This document shows positions 1 through 8,279 of a stretch of DNA of 16,329 nt, in pieces (the stretch's first letter is position 1; each line of letters opens with the position of its first letter). A program made the position numbers and the translations under genes. The stretch is from Gammaproteobacteria bacterium (GTDB lineage: Bacteria > Pseudomonadota > Gammaproteobacteria > Thiohalomonadales > Thiohalomonadaceae): contig JALOAT010000069.1 in assembly GCA_023228645.1 (NCBI GenBank), positions 1 through 16,329 of the forward strand, in the 5' to 3' direction. The notes beneath the pieces were generated by a model that was given only the letters and a program-made list of their open reading frames with translations, was not told the DNA's origin and searched no databases.

Positions 1-1
1 A

Positions 2-82
2 TACAATTCAAATTCCTCGAATAACCAAGATAATAAATATACTCAAGCACGTCATTGGCGGTGGAAGATTCGTCACCATTAA
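2..82 (+). CDS. possible C-terminal end of an upstream gene (partial)
   Basis: One reading frame is open from the left edge and stops with TAA at 80-82. It encodes about 26 residues rich in Asn, Ser and Gln, then a basic, Trp-containing end (RHWRWKIRHH). Its A/T-ending codons resemble those of the neighbouring genes, so it may be the end of the preceding structural gene, overlapping the next gene by about 28 bases. A second frame is also open here, to a TGA near 97-99, so the assignment is weak. No function can be inferred from so short a tail. Confidence 0.3.
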   Translation, partial: YNSNSSNNQDNKYTQARHWRWKIRHH

Positions 83-972
83 GTATTACTTCTGACTTAT
101 CTAGATTTTCCACATCATTTAATGATAGTGTAGACAATACGGCTCCCGGAAGTGATATAGTTGTAAATCAATCCGCCATTCGCAGTGCTTTGAGCTCATC
201 ATCACTTCTGAGCACATCATCATTATTGTCATCCTCTAATGCCAATAGCATTTCAAGTAGCTCATCAACAATAGTGCCACAGCCAAAGAACGATAGAAGG
301 GTTCGTATATCACCCAGAGCTGCGGTATTTGATCAAATGATTACTTCATCTGGAATAATGAGCCCATTGCGCGAAACATATGGATTTATGTTTCCCATAA
401 CTCCATCAATTTCAGAAACTATTGAAACAAATTACGAATCTTATGATATTGTTCACGGCTTAATGCCAATTCAAGCTTTCAAATCAGGTGGCGCAAAAAC
501 ACTTACAGTGAGTGGTACGTTTGTAGCTCAGACGGATGTTGAAGCTAGATACTGCTTGGCTTGTATCCATTTTATAAGATCATTTTCAAAAATGAACTTT
601 GGTGACAGTGATCCAAATGCAGGTACTCCACCACCAATCTTAGTGTTCAATGCTTACGGGGATGCTGCTTTCCACAACATACCAGTCATTATATCACAAG
701 CCAGCTTGGATTGGCCAAATGACGTTGATTACGTATATACCACAGCTGATTCAACAATTGGTAATTCAAGCGTGGCATTCAGAACTAATGCAAATAGTAC
801 AAGAGCATCCGCACGTTCAGCAGCATCGATGGTGGCTGATGGGTGGGTGCCGTCGAAGTTTACCATATCCGTCACATTAACAGTTCAACATACTGCATCA
901 AGGTTGCGTAAATTTAATTTAGAATCATTCAGAAATGGATCACTTTTGACTGGTAATGGAGGCTGGATATAA
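55..972 (+). CDS. baseplate tail-tube-junction-like protein (gp48/gp54 type)
   Basis: 305 residues from a TTG at 55; GTG at 61 is an alternative, and the first in-frame ATG comes only near residue 94. Stops in this frame at 22-36 exclude an earlier start. Residues 1 to about 75 are a Ser-rich, probably disordered extension. From about residue 78 there is a globular domain with the pattern FPITPSISETIETNYESYD, a GTPPPILVFNAYG segment, and an end like VTLTVQHTASRLRKFNLESFRNG. From memory this resembles the gp48/gp54 tube-initiator proteins of T4-like phages, which start the tail tube on the baseplate. That recognition rests on pattern and context, since gp53, hub and spike genes follow; which of the two T4 proteins it matches is not clear. 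Its TAA overlaps the ATG of the next gene (TAATG). Confidence 0.6.
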   Translation: MAVEDSSPLSITSDLSRFSTSFNDSVDNTAPGSDIVVNQSAIRSALSSSSLLSTSSLLSSSNANSISSSSSTIVPQPKNDRRVRISPRAAVFDQMITSSGIMSPLRETYGFMFPITPSISETIETNYESYDIVHGLMPIQAFKSGGAKTLTVSGTFVAQTDVEARYCLACIHFIRSFSKMNFGDSDPNAGTPPPILVFNAYGDAAFHNIPVIISQASLDWPNDVDYVYTTADSTIGNSSVAFRTNANSTRASARSAASMVADGWVPSKFTISVTLTVQHTASRLRKFNLESFRNGSLLTGNGGWI

Positions 973-1279
973 TGGCAAATTATTCTAAGCAGTCGGTATT
1001 TTATAAAGTACCTACCTCGTATAAATCTGGTATAACTTATCTAGATTTTAATATTTTGAAGTCATTTTCTTCTGATGTTAGTGACTATGAATTCACTATC
1101 ACAGAAAAATATAATAATAGACCAGATCTTTAAGTTATGAATTATACGGATCGCCGTTTCTATGTTTGATTTTTTCATTAAGAAATCCGGACCTATTAGG
1201 CGACCCAATATACGATTTCACTACCGGCAAAACCATTATGGTACCAACGTCAGATCGAGTCCGCCAATGGAGCAAATAA
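972..1279 (+). CDS. 53: baseplate wedge protein gp53-like, reading frame broken by a -1 shift
   Basis: The gene starts at ATG 972, overlapping the previous stop. The first frame gives 53 residues ending EKYNNRPDL, then TAA at 1131-1133. The -1 frame, from TTA at 1130, continues without loss of sense: LSYELYGSP, then IFSLRNPD, DPIYDFTTGKTIMVP, and TAA at 1277-1279. Joined, the product is about 102 residues and matches the gp53 wedge signature I know from T4-like phages (RPDLLxYxLYG, RNP(D/N), DPIxDFxxGKTIxxP). gp53 joins wedges into the hexagonal baseplate. T4 gp53 is longer (about 196 residues). One extra T in the run at 1129-1131 would restore the frame exactly, so this is either a base lost in sequencing or a real single-base deletion. 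The family call is secure; whether the gene works is not. Confidence 0.8.
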
Positions 1280-1280
1280 T

Positions 1281-4115
1281 ATGGCTGATGAAAAACCAAT
1301 TAATTCAAAACCGTTTTCAACATCATTTTCTTTCAACAGTCAAACTACGACGAATTTATCTGATGTAAGTTCGCGTCAAATCACAACTGATATTTCTTAT
1401 TCAACATATTCAACACCGTCAATTACCACACCATCGGCGGGTAGGTTGAGCATTGATAATTTATTATCTACTACAAGTCCTACATCATCAAGTTCATCTT
1501 CACTTTTAAGAAGTTTGCCTGTGAGTTCTGATATTTCGAATATAACAAGCTTGGTTATTCCGCAATCAACTCCTTTATCTAGTTATTTGGACAATAACAC
1601 ACAATTTATTTCCAAACCCCTTTCATTATTGCCGAATTCGATACTAAGTTCGACATCTTTAGGGGCTGATTTACAAGACACATCAATTGGCTCTGATCTA
1701 GTCGAAGCGCAAACTACTGGAGAGGAAAATACTCCACAGGACATTACAAACTATTTGAATAATTTGGCACTTAATCAATTAAATGATTATGATCAAGCAA
1801 CATATCATTTAAAATTGTTTTTAGTTAAGTCAGAATTAGTATTGAATCGAGTTGGTAGTATTGATCAGCTTTTAGAATCAACTCCAGATTTGTTTTCAGA
1901 TGAAAACATCATCGTTATTGCGGAAAGTGGCATTACTGCTGGTTTGTATATTGAAAGTTTTTCAGTCAATAATATATTCTCAATAGGCCCACAGCTCAAC
2001 TCTTCAGGGGTTGGTGCAAAAATGGTATTGAAAGAACCATTTGGGGCAAACTTTATTGATTATTACAACGGCGCGATTGATGAATTGGGATATGAGACAA
2101 GAATTCAAGCACCAATTTTTCTAGAAATTACATTCAGAGGTTATGATGAAAATGGTAACTATATGAATGTTGACGATATTGGTAATAAAATTTACCGCTT
2201 CACTTTAACTAATATTGATGCTAAATTTCTAAGTTCCGGTACTGAATATGATTTAGATTTTATAGTCACGTCAGATATTGCCCGCCAAATGGCAATAGCT
2301 AGTACCAGTAACAATATCACAGTACAAGGCACTACAGTTAAGGACTTTTTTGATAAACTGGTCGAAGAATGGAATAAAGCTGGTAAGGACATTGAACAGG
2401 ACGAATCTCAGCCACCAGCGCCAACTTCTGGTACATCTGGTGCTGTCCCGTCTGGTAATAGTGATACATCAGCACTGCCAGCCACTGATAATCAGGAAAA
2501 ACCGACCCCGACTGAAAAAAACGAATTTGCTATCATCATTGATGACAAATGCACTGAATTAAAAGATTGCCTGTCTTGGGAAGTTGGTAAAGCTTCTGCT
2601 CCAGATCGCCTCAGAACAGCAAATACAACGTTTGAAAGTGGCAATGGAACTGTGGAAGCAACCTGGGCATCAGGATCTGATCGAGTTGGAATTTTGATTG
2701 ATATTTTGTATAGCACTACCAATGTTCAAACCTTGATAGTTAACGGCAAGCAGGATAGTGAAGTCAAGCCCGGATCAAAAGATTTAGGCGGAACATCCTA
2801 CATTCCTGAAATTGATGTCAACGTTGAGCAGACAACTTATAATAGTGAAACTCATACATATAATAAAAAAATAACTTATATTGTTCAGGAGCGCCGCACG
2901 ACACAAATTGCATCAACTCCAAAAGAGATAAATGATGCCGCCAACGATGAAAAAGCCTTAATCAATAAATTGCAATATGTCCGAAGAAGATACGATTATT
3001 TTGGTACTGGTAAAAATACTGAAATACTTAATTTTAACATCAGGGTTAATACTGATTTATTGATTAATTTACCAGCATACAACGCACAAAAGAGACCTTC
3101 AGTTGCAGATAATCCAGGCACCGGATCTGATGAAATACAAGCCAAGCAGGTCGCAGATGGTAATAAGGTCCAATCTAGCGAAGGTGTTAAGAAACCAGCA
3201 CCAGTAAATCCTGATAATACTAGCACGGCGCTGTCAGCTGATCCAACTAGCGGGTCTGAAACGTCAGTTGTAAATCAGTCAAGTGATATTGTGGTTAACT
3301 TGTCCAGTTCTTCTATCCTGAACGGACCATCAATACAATCTAGTCAAGCTTTTGATACATCATTTGGTATTGATTCGCAGTTAAGCGCACAGTTGGCTTC
3401 ATACAGTTCACTCAGTAAACCATTGGATTCATTGTCATTGACAGCCTCAGTTTCACCTTTGGATTTGATCTCGTTCCAGACTACAGGAACTTTGCAATAT
3501 GGTGCAAATTCAAACTATATAACATCAATAGCAAATGATCCAATATCGAGAGCGAATGATACTTCATCTCTCGGAAAACGCTATTTGGAAGATTTTAGTC
3601 GAATAAAACCTGACTCGCCTAAGGGTGATACCACGTATCAACGCGCAATTATTAGCACAGATATTAAAAATAGGGGTGGTTATAATCTAGATGATTCATC
3701 CGGTTTAGGTAAAAGTTACATTACTGCATTGCTTGGACATTTTTATGGAGTCAGGCACGATATGAATGCAGTGACTATGGAAGTTCGGGGTGATCCGCTT
3801 TGGTTGGGTGTTAGAAATAAAGCATCAAGAGACCAACTGGGCGGAATGGTCCTTAAAGACAAGGATGGTAACGAATTACCGCCTAGTGATCAAAAAATAC
3901 TTTTAACTGTAGTGTTTCCTAATCAGTATGACGAAAATACTGGATTGGCTATTCCAAACAAATTGTCTGAAGGATACACTGCATTTTATAATGTGCGAAC
4001 AGTGACATCGACATTTGAAGGTGGTAAATTCACTCAAACTTTAGATATGATTCAAGATAATTCAACTGAACAAGTGCGTAAATACATTGACCCAGCCGGG
4101 TCGGCAGACATATAA
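1281..4115 (+). CDS. large baseplate hub-like structural protein
   Basis: 944 residues. ATG 1281 is preceded by GGAG at 1269-1272 with a spacing of 8. Architecture: a Ser/Thr-rich disordered start (about 1-130); a folded region (about 165-370) containing YHLKLFLV, IVIAESGITAGLYIESF and a FLEITFRGYDENG strand; a Pro/Ser/Thr linker (about 376-413); a second folded region (about 415-606); a long Ser-rich linker (about 607-760); and a C-terminal domain with MEVRGDPLWLG and VTSTFEGGKFTQTLDMIQD. The closing pattern, a strand ending F-x-G-G-x-F-T-x-T-L, is one I associate with tail hub proteins (gp27/gpD type). The gene also sits directly before the gp5-like spike gene, as expected for the hub that carries the spike. 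T4 gp27 is only about 391 residues, so this version is greatly enlarged by linkers and extra domains. The hub role is inferred. Confidence 0.55.
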   Translation: MADEKPINSKPFSTSFSFNSQTTTNLSDVSSRQITTDISYSTYSTPSITTPSAGRLSIDNLLSTTSPTSSSSSSLLRSLPVSSDISNITSLVIPQSTPLSSYLDNNTQFISKPLSLLPNSILSSTSLGADLQDTSIGSDLVEAQTTGEENTPQDITNYLNNLALNQLNDYDQATYHLKLFLVKSELVLNRVGSIDQLLESTPDLFSDENIIVIAESGITAGLYIESFSVNNIFSIGPQLNSSGVGAKMVLKEPFGANFIDYYNGAIDELGYETRIQAPIFLEITFRGYDENGNYMNVDDIGNKIYRFTLTNIDAKFLSSGTEYDLDFIVTSDIARQMAIASTSNNITVQGTTVKDFFDKLVEEWNKAGKDIEQDESQPPAPTSGTSGAVPSGNSDTSALPATDNQEKPTPTEKNEFAIIIDDKCTELKDCLSWEVGKASAPDRLRTANTTFESGNGTVEATWASGSDRVGILIDILYSTTNVQTLIVNGKQDSEVKPGSKDLGGTSYIPEIDVNVEQTTYNSETHTYNKKITYIVQERRTTQIASTPKEINDAANDEKALINKLQYVRRRYDYFGTGKNTEILNFNIRVNTDLLINLPAYNAQKRPSVADNPGTGSDEIQAKQVADGNKVQSSEGVKKPAPVNPDNTSTALSADPTSGSETSVVNQSSDIVVNLSSSSILNGPSIQSSQAFDTSFGIDSQLSAQLASYSSLSKPLDSLSLTASVSPLDLISFQTTGTLQYGANSNYITSIANDPISRANDTSSLGKRYLEDFSRIKPDSPKGDTTYQRAIISTDIKNRGGYNLDDSSGLGKSYITALLGHFYGVRHDMNAVTMEVRGDPLWLGVRNKASRDQLGGMVLKDKDGNELPPSDQKILLTVVFPNQYDENTGLAIPNKLSEGYTAFYNVRTVTSTFEGGKFTQTLDMIQDNSTEQVRKYIDPAGSADI

Positions 4116-4128
4116 GGTTTAATAGATA

Positions 4129-6105
4129 ATGTCCATATCACCAAATGATATTTTAACGAACGCGCACGAATTATACAATAGACCACAAGTAATTGGTATG
4201 CCATTACTTAATAGGATCTTTTTAGGCAAAGTTAGAGATACGCGCGACCCGCAAAAAATGGGAAGAATAAAAGTTTGGATTCCTGACGTGTCAGGAAACA
4301 GGGATAATGCGGCGACCTGGTTTACTGCCAGCTACTGTTCTCCATTTGCTGGTGCTTCTTTTGTGAATGATGGTTATTATAAAGATACCCAAACCAATGA
4401 TGCAATTCAGCAAAAATCATCAGTGGCAGCTAATAGAACACCGCCAAATGTTGCAGGATCGCTAGGCGGCCGTCAAGGATATGGTATGTGGTTTCCTGCT
4501 CCCGATGTTGGTAATGATGTGTTGGTAGCGTTTATTGCTGGCGATCCAGTTAATTGCGTATATTTTGGTTTTTTATTTCCACAAGATCAGAATTTTATGG
4601 TACCAGGCGCGCCAACCGCTACTTATTCTGAAAATGACGGTTTGCCTATAGATTCTGGACCTGCATTGGAAACTGATTTGAGGAATAGGTCAAATCTTGG
4701 ATCAGATTCTCCTCAGCGCAAACCCTTTACGGCTCTTGCTCAAGGACTTATTGCTCAAGGATTACAGGATGATACCATAAGAGGACAATCAACCTCAGGC
4801 GCACGAAGAGAATCGCCAAGCCAAGCTATGGGTATTTTAACCCCAAGCGGGCACCAAATTGTATATGATGATGGTGATGATCAAGGCAATAGCAGCTTGA
4901 TTCGTCTACGAACTAGATCTGGTGCTCAGTTATTGATTGATGAAGTCACAGGTAATATCTATGCTATTTCAAAAAACGGCCGAACTTGGATTGAACTTAA
5001 TGATGACGGCAATTTTGATGTTTATGGACAATCAAACGTAAGTGTTCACGCGGAAAATGGTAATATAAATCTAGTAACTAGCTCAGATGACATTAATATC
5101 CAATCAGCAAAAGATGTTAATATCCGAGCAGCTGGCAGTTTGAATTTCTATGCTGGTGAACAAACCAATATAGTAACTAAATTGGATTTTCGATCAACAG
5201 TTGGTGGACAAATACAATTTGGGTCTTCCGGCCACGCTACTTTTGCAAGCGCTCAAGGGTTATCACTAAGTAGTGGCGGGAAAGCATCACTAACTGGTGC
5301 TGGCGTGGCTATTGGGTCCTCTGGCAGTATTGGCATCAGCGCAAGCGGAAGTGTTGATATTGTTGGTTCGTCAGTTAACAACAATGTTGGCCCAGGACTT
5401 GCTCCGGACCCAGGCTCAATTGAAGCACCTGGTTTGCCAGACATTTATTCAGGACTTCCTGAAGCCCCGGTTATTGAAAATGGTGTTAAGAAAAAAGGAC
5501 CAAATTCATTAACAGCGATCGTGTCTAGAAAACCACAAGCAGAGCCGTGGGATAGAAATGTTGCTGGATCATACACTCCAAACTTTCAAGGATCTGAAAC
5601 TGCTAATGACTTGGTAGACGGACCTGCCGCTCCAATACCGGCATCATTGAAATCACGCGGCCAGAATATATATACTGAACTGAAAAAGCGTGGTTTTAAT
5701 GATTTTGTATGTGCTGCGTGTCTTGGGGTCTGGCAGCAAGAGTCGTCATTGAGCCCATCAGCTCAAGAGCCTAAGCGCGATACTACTGGATGGGGTATTG
5801 GATTAGCTCAATGGAGTAGAGATCGATTGGGTGGTGGAAGATGGGGCCCAGGACGTAGACAGAAAATGATAGATTTCGCAACTTCCAAAGGCCGTGGGTG
5901 GAATGATTTATATACGCAATTAGACTTTTTTGTTCACGAATTAGGAACTAGTGAATCAAAAGCTGGTAATACTTTAAGATCTGCTACAGCATTAAGTCAC
6001 GCTATGGCTGGTATGAAACAGTATGAAAGGTATGGTGAGGTCGGTAGACGAGAACAGTATGCGAGAGAATGGCTCACACGTATTAAAGAAGGCCAAATTA
6101 AGTAA
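4129..6105 (+). CDS. 5: gp5-like baseplate spike with C-terminal tail lysozyme domain
   Basis: 658 residues from ATG 4129, 13 bases after the hub stop, with AAGG just upstream. Residues about 25-150 form an OB-fold-like N-terminus (FLGKVRDTRDPQKMGRIKVW; MWFPAPDVGNDVLVAFIAGD), the gp5/VgrG base that sits on the hub. Residues about 235-420 are repetitive beta strands (VSVHAENGNINLV, DINIQSAKDVNIRAAGSL) typical of the trimeric beta-helix needle, ending in Gly/Ser-rich repeats. Residues about 500-658 look like the phage tail lysozyme fold (AACLGVWQQESSLSPSA, then GIGLAQWSRDR), with Glu538 in QQES as the probable catalytic residue. The enzyme would open peptidoglycan during infection. In T4 gp5 the lysozyme lies between the OB fold and the helix; here it follows the helix, so the domain order differs. 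Spike identity is strong, exact muralytic chemistry uncertain. Confidence 0.85.
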   Translation: MSISPNDILTNAHELYNRPQVIGMPLLNRIFLGKVRDTRDPQKMGRIKVWIPDVSGNRDNAATWFTASYCSPFAGASFVNDGYYKDTQTNDAIQQKSSVAANRTPPNVAGSLGGRQGYGMWFPAPDVGNDVLVAFIAGDPVNCVYFGFLFPQDQNFMVPGAPTATYSENDGLPIDSGPALETDLRNRSNLGSDSPQRKPFTALAQGLIAQGLQDDTIRGQSTSGARRESPSQAMGILTPSGHQIVYDDGDDQGNSSLIRLRTRSGAQLLIDEVTGNIYAISKNGRTWIELNDDGNFDVYGQSNVSVHAENGNINLVTSSDDINIQSAKDVNIRAAGSLNFYAGEQTNIVTKLDFRSTVGGQIQFGSSGHATFASAQGLSLSSGGKASLTGAGVAIGSSGSIGISASGSVDIVGSSVNNNVGPGLAPDPGSIEAPGLPDIYSGLPEAPVIENGVKKKGPNSLTAIVSRKPQAEPWDRNVAGSYTPNFQGSETANDLVDGPAAPIPASLKSRGQNIYTELKKRGFNDFVCAACLGVWQQESSLSPSAQEPKRDTTGWGIGLAQWSRDRLGGGRWGPGRRQKMIDFATSKGRGWNDLYTQLDFFVHELGTSESKAGNTLRSATALSHAMAGMKQYERYGEVGRREQYAREWLTRIKEGQIK

Positions 6106-6116
6106 CGGAGTTTTAT

Positions 6117-7640
6117 ATGGTTAATTTGCCACTAAAAAAGAATTTCACTCCTGTATCTAGCACTGCTTCGAGTGTTACTAGCATTATGACTGATCTCCAA
6201 CGTCAGCAGGAAAACTTGTCATCAATTTTAGGAACCCTCAATAATAGTGGAAGTATTTTCTCCGATGATCTAGTTTCAGTCTCAAACAACATTGATAATA
6301 TTATTGCACAGACGACCGGTATTACTGAACGGTTGGGGAAACAACAGCAAGTTTTAGCGACAATTCAAACCAAATCAGTCGCATCGAGTACTGAATTATT
6401 GTCCAGTCTGACTGGCGAAATTAATAATTTAAAAACAGTCACATCATCGATATCTGATCAAGCTGGTTGGTTAAATTCGATAGTAAGTAAAGGATTGAAT
6501 TTAGGACTTTCAAATGATAAAATTGAATCTCAGCTTAAATCAGCAATTGGTAATTTCTCCAATACGGCCAATACTTTAATCAACGGTCTTAATGAGCATT
6601 CAAATGCACTAAATGCAATTATCACAAGTGGTGAAAAAACACTAGGCGGCGGCCTTATTAGCAATTTCACAGATAGTAAAATACCATCAGTTGAAAATTT
6701 AATGTCTGGTGTGGGTGTTAATACATTAACTGAGCAATTAGGTTCGCTATCGTTACCAACAGATGAAATACAAACTGTCACTAGAGAGGTTGAACAAAAA
6801 TTCTCTGATATATCTGATATAATTTCAAGCAAGTTGGATGATTTGAAAAGTTCAGTAGTGGACCCGATTGCTGCTAAAGTTTCGTCTAAAACAGACTTGT
6901 TATCAATTGCCGGTAACCTTGATGGAGCGTTGGCTCAAGCTAAAGACGGGTTGACTAAAATGGAAAATCCGCTATCACAACTATCTGACGTATCGTCAGC
7001 ATTAGGAAGTATTAAATCTAATCTAACTTCCAGTCTTGGATCTATAGATTCAAGTGTTATTAGCGGATTTACTGACCACATAAGTCAAATTGATGATATT
7101 GTGGGATCAATGTCCAATTTGGGTTCGCAAGTAACCACTCAAATATCTGGTTTGACATCTACTATTAGCAGTTCGTTTGATGCTGTTGGTGGTTTTAATA
7201 GTATTACTGGAACGACTGGCGGTGTTGATTCGTTAACCAATATTGTTGATCCGGCGGCATTACTTTCTTCTTCGTTGAATGATATGAATGGATTGAGTAG
7301 GAACTTAATGGTGTCGGCATCAAACTTGTCACAATTGGCATCCGATCTTCCAGAAAATAATCCAATCAATAATTTGTCATCTCAGTTGATATCAATTGGG
7401 CAAAGTATTAATGATCAAACATTTAATACGCCGCTGGAATTGGATAAACTAACCGCAGTGACACAGGTACCAAATCTGAATTTAAGTTCACTTGAAAATA
7501 CAATAGCTAACACGGGTGCAGATTTGACATCAAAAAATATCAATGATATTAAACTCAATGTCAATGTTGATAAAATATCTCAAGATTTGGCCAAGCAAAT
7601 TCTTTTGATCAGCAACTCTAACTCCATTCCTGAATCTTGA
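6117..7640 (+). CDS. unrecognised Ser/Leu/Asn-rich coiled-coil virion protein
   Basis: 507 residues from ATG 6117, with CGGAG at 6106-6110 and a spacing of 6, only 11 bases after the spike stop, so it belongs to the baseplate operon. I do not recognise a family. The protein has no evident signal peptide, cysteine or enzyme motif. It is built of heptad-like stretches rich in Leu, Ile, Ser, Asn and Asp (for example LSSILGTLNNSGSIF, VSNNIDNIIAQTTGI, SSALGSIKSNLTSSLGSI). This suggests a long alpha-helical, probably oligomeric rod, such as a fibre, whisker or internal tail component. Its 3' end overlaps the opposed dihydrofolate reductase gene by 23 bases, and no terminator separates them. Function is unknown; a virion role is inferred from operon position only. 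Confidence 0.6.
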   Translation: MVNLPLKKNFTPVSSTASSVTSIMTDLQRQQENLSSILGTLNNSGSIFSDDLVSVSNNIDNIIAQTTGITERLGKQQQVLATIQTKSVASSTELLSSLTGEINNLKTVTSSISDQAGWLNSIVSKGLNLGLSNDKIESQLKSAIGNFSNTANTLINGLNEHSNALNAIITSGEKTLGGGLISNFTDSKIPSVENLMSGVGVNTLTEQLGSLSLPTDEIQTVTREVEQKFSDISDIISSKLDDLKSSVVDPIAAKVSSKTDLLSIAGNLDGALAQAKDGLTKMENPLSQLSDVSSALGSIKSNLTSSLGSIDSSVISGFTDHISQIDDIVGSMSNLGSQVTTQISGLTSTISSSFDAVGGFNSITGTTGGVDSLTNIVDPAALLSSSLNDMNGLSRNLMVSASNLSQLASDLPENNPINNLSSQLISIGQSINDQTFNTPLELDKLTAVTQVPNLNLSSLENTIANTGADLTSKNINDIKLNVNVDKISQDLAKQILLISNSNSIPES

Positions 7641-8169
7641 CGTCAAATTTGCCGATATGATTTTCCTCAATAAACCAATCGATAATTTTATTAGTCCATT
7701 GTTTTTCAGCAATACGTTTTTTTAAATCAGTTTCAAAATATGTGACTTCTTTATTCTTGGTAGTAAAATCTTTTCCAGAAATTTCAGTCAAGTAAAATTT
7801 ATCATATTGTTCCTGGAATGCTTGATAAATTAATCCACCGCCTATGATCATAATTTCTTTTGAGATGGCTTTATCTTTAATATCATCAATTATAAAACCA
7901 GGGCAAGGGAATTCATTGATAAAATGGACATTTTCTGGTAAATTTTCAGGTTCTTGTCGAGTGATGACAAACGTTTGCCTATTGGCCAATGCTGCTTTTG
8001 GTAGAGATTTATATGTATTGCCACCACATACAAGTGTTTTATTAAGTGTCATTTGTTTATAAAATGCCAGATCGCCCTTAATTTGCCCCCAAGGCATTTT
8101 ACCATTAATTCCGAGAATATTTTGTTGATTAACGGCAGCAATGCCAGTTATGACAAACTTACTAATCAT
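7618..8169 (-). CDS. frd: dihydrofolate reductase
   Basis: 183 residues, close to T4 DHFR (193). It reduces dihydrofolate to tetrahydrofolate with NADPH, regenerating the cofactor oxidised by thymidylate synthase, whose gene lies just upstream on the same strand. The classic family pattern is present: GIAAVNQQNILGINGKMPW (residues 9-27), then KGDLAFYK with Asp33 at the place of the E. coli catalytic Asp27, a GGNTYKSLP nucleotide-binding segment, and IMIIGGGLIYQAF. Start ATG 8169-8167 gives the normal N-terminus. The only Shine-Dalgarno-like sequence, AGGA at 8185-8182, lies 12 bases from the ATG and inside an inverted repeat, so translation may be regulated by RNA folding. The TAG at 7620-7618 falls inside the 3' end of the opposing gene. 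Confidence 0.95.
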   Translation of the reverse strand: MISKFVITGIAAVNQQNILGINGKMPWGQIKGDLAFYKQMTLNKTLVCGGNTYKSLPKAALANRQTFVITRQEPENLPENVHFINEFPCPGFIIDDIKDKAISKEIMIIGGGLIYQAFQEQYDKFYLTEISGKDFTTKNKEVTYFETDLKKRIAEKQWTNKIIDWFIEENHIGKFDVKIQEWS

Positions 8170-8179
8170 TTTTAATTTT

Positions 8180-8269
8180 ATTCCTGTCTAATTCTGGAGG
8201 CTGTTAAGCGTGATTACTCACCTCCAATTCTATTAAAAAATAACAACTCTTCCTGAATTAGACAGGAAT
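8180..8269 (-). promoter_or_regulatory. structured thyA-frd intergenic region with a 15-bp perfect inverted repeat
   Basis: ATTCCTGTCTAATTC (8180-8194) is the exact reverse complement of 8255-8269. Inside lies a second inverted repeat, TGGAGG (8195-8200) with CCTCCA (8221-8226). The thyA-proximal arm can instead fold on itself: TTCCTG (8250-8255) pairs with CAGGAA (8263-8268) over a 7-base loop. In the transcript, the arm nearest frd contains the AGGA that is the only plausible frd ribosome binding site. The long stem would hide it, and the short upstream hairpin would compete with the long stem. There is no U tract after the stems, so a simple terminator is unlikely. The repeats are seen; the regulatory role is inferred. 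A small mobile element with 15-bp ends is an alternative. Confidence 0.6.
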
Positions 8270-8279
8270 TCATTTAAAG

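Noticed and set aside
32..39. AATAAATA as a late promoter for the first baseplate gene
   Set aside because: One mismatch from consensus and so close to the start that the leader would lack a ribosome binding site; such matches are common in AT-rich DNA.
1125..1135. Programmed -1 frameshift within gp53
   Set aside because: The frame does change here, but GAT CTT TAA is not a proper slippery heptamer; the tRNA on CTT would re-pair badly with TCT. A lost T explains the data better.
7637..7646. Palindrome TTGACGTCAA as a terminator or operator between the convergent genes
   Set aside because: It has no loop and no U tract and lies within both coding sequences, so it is probably chance.
8180..8269. 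A transcription terminator between thyA and frd
   Set aside because: The stems are not followed by a U tract on the coding strand, and the two genes form one functional pair.
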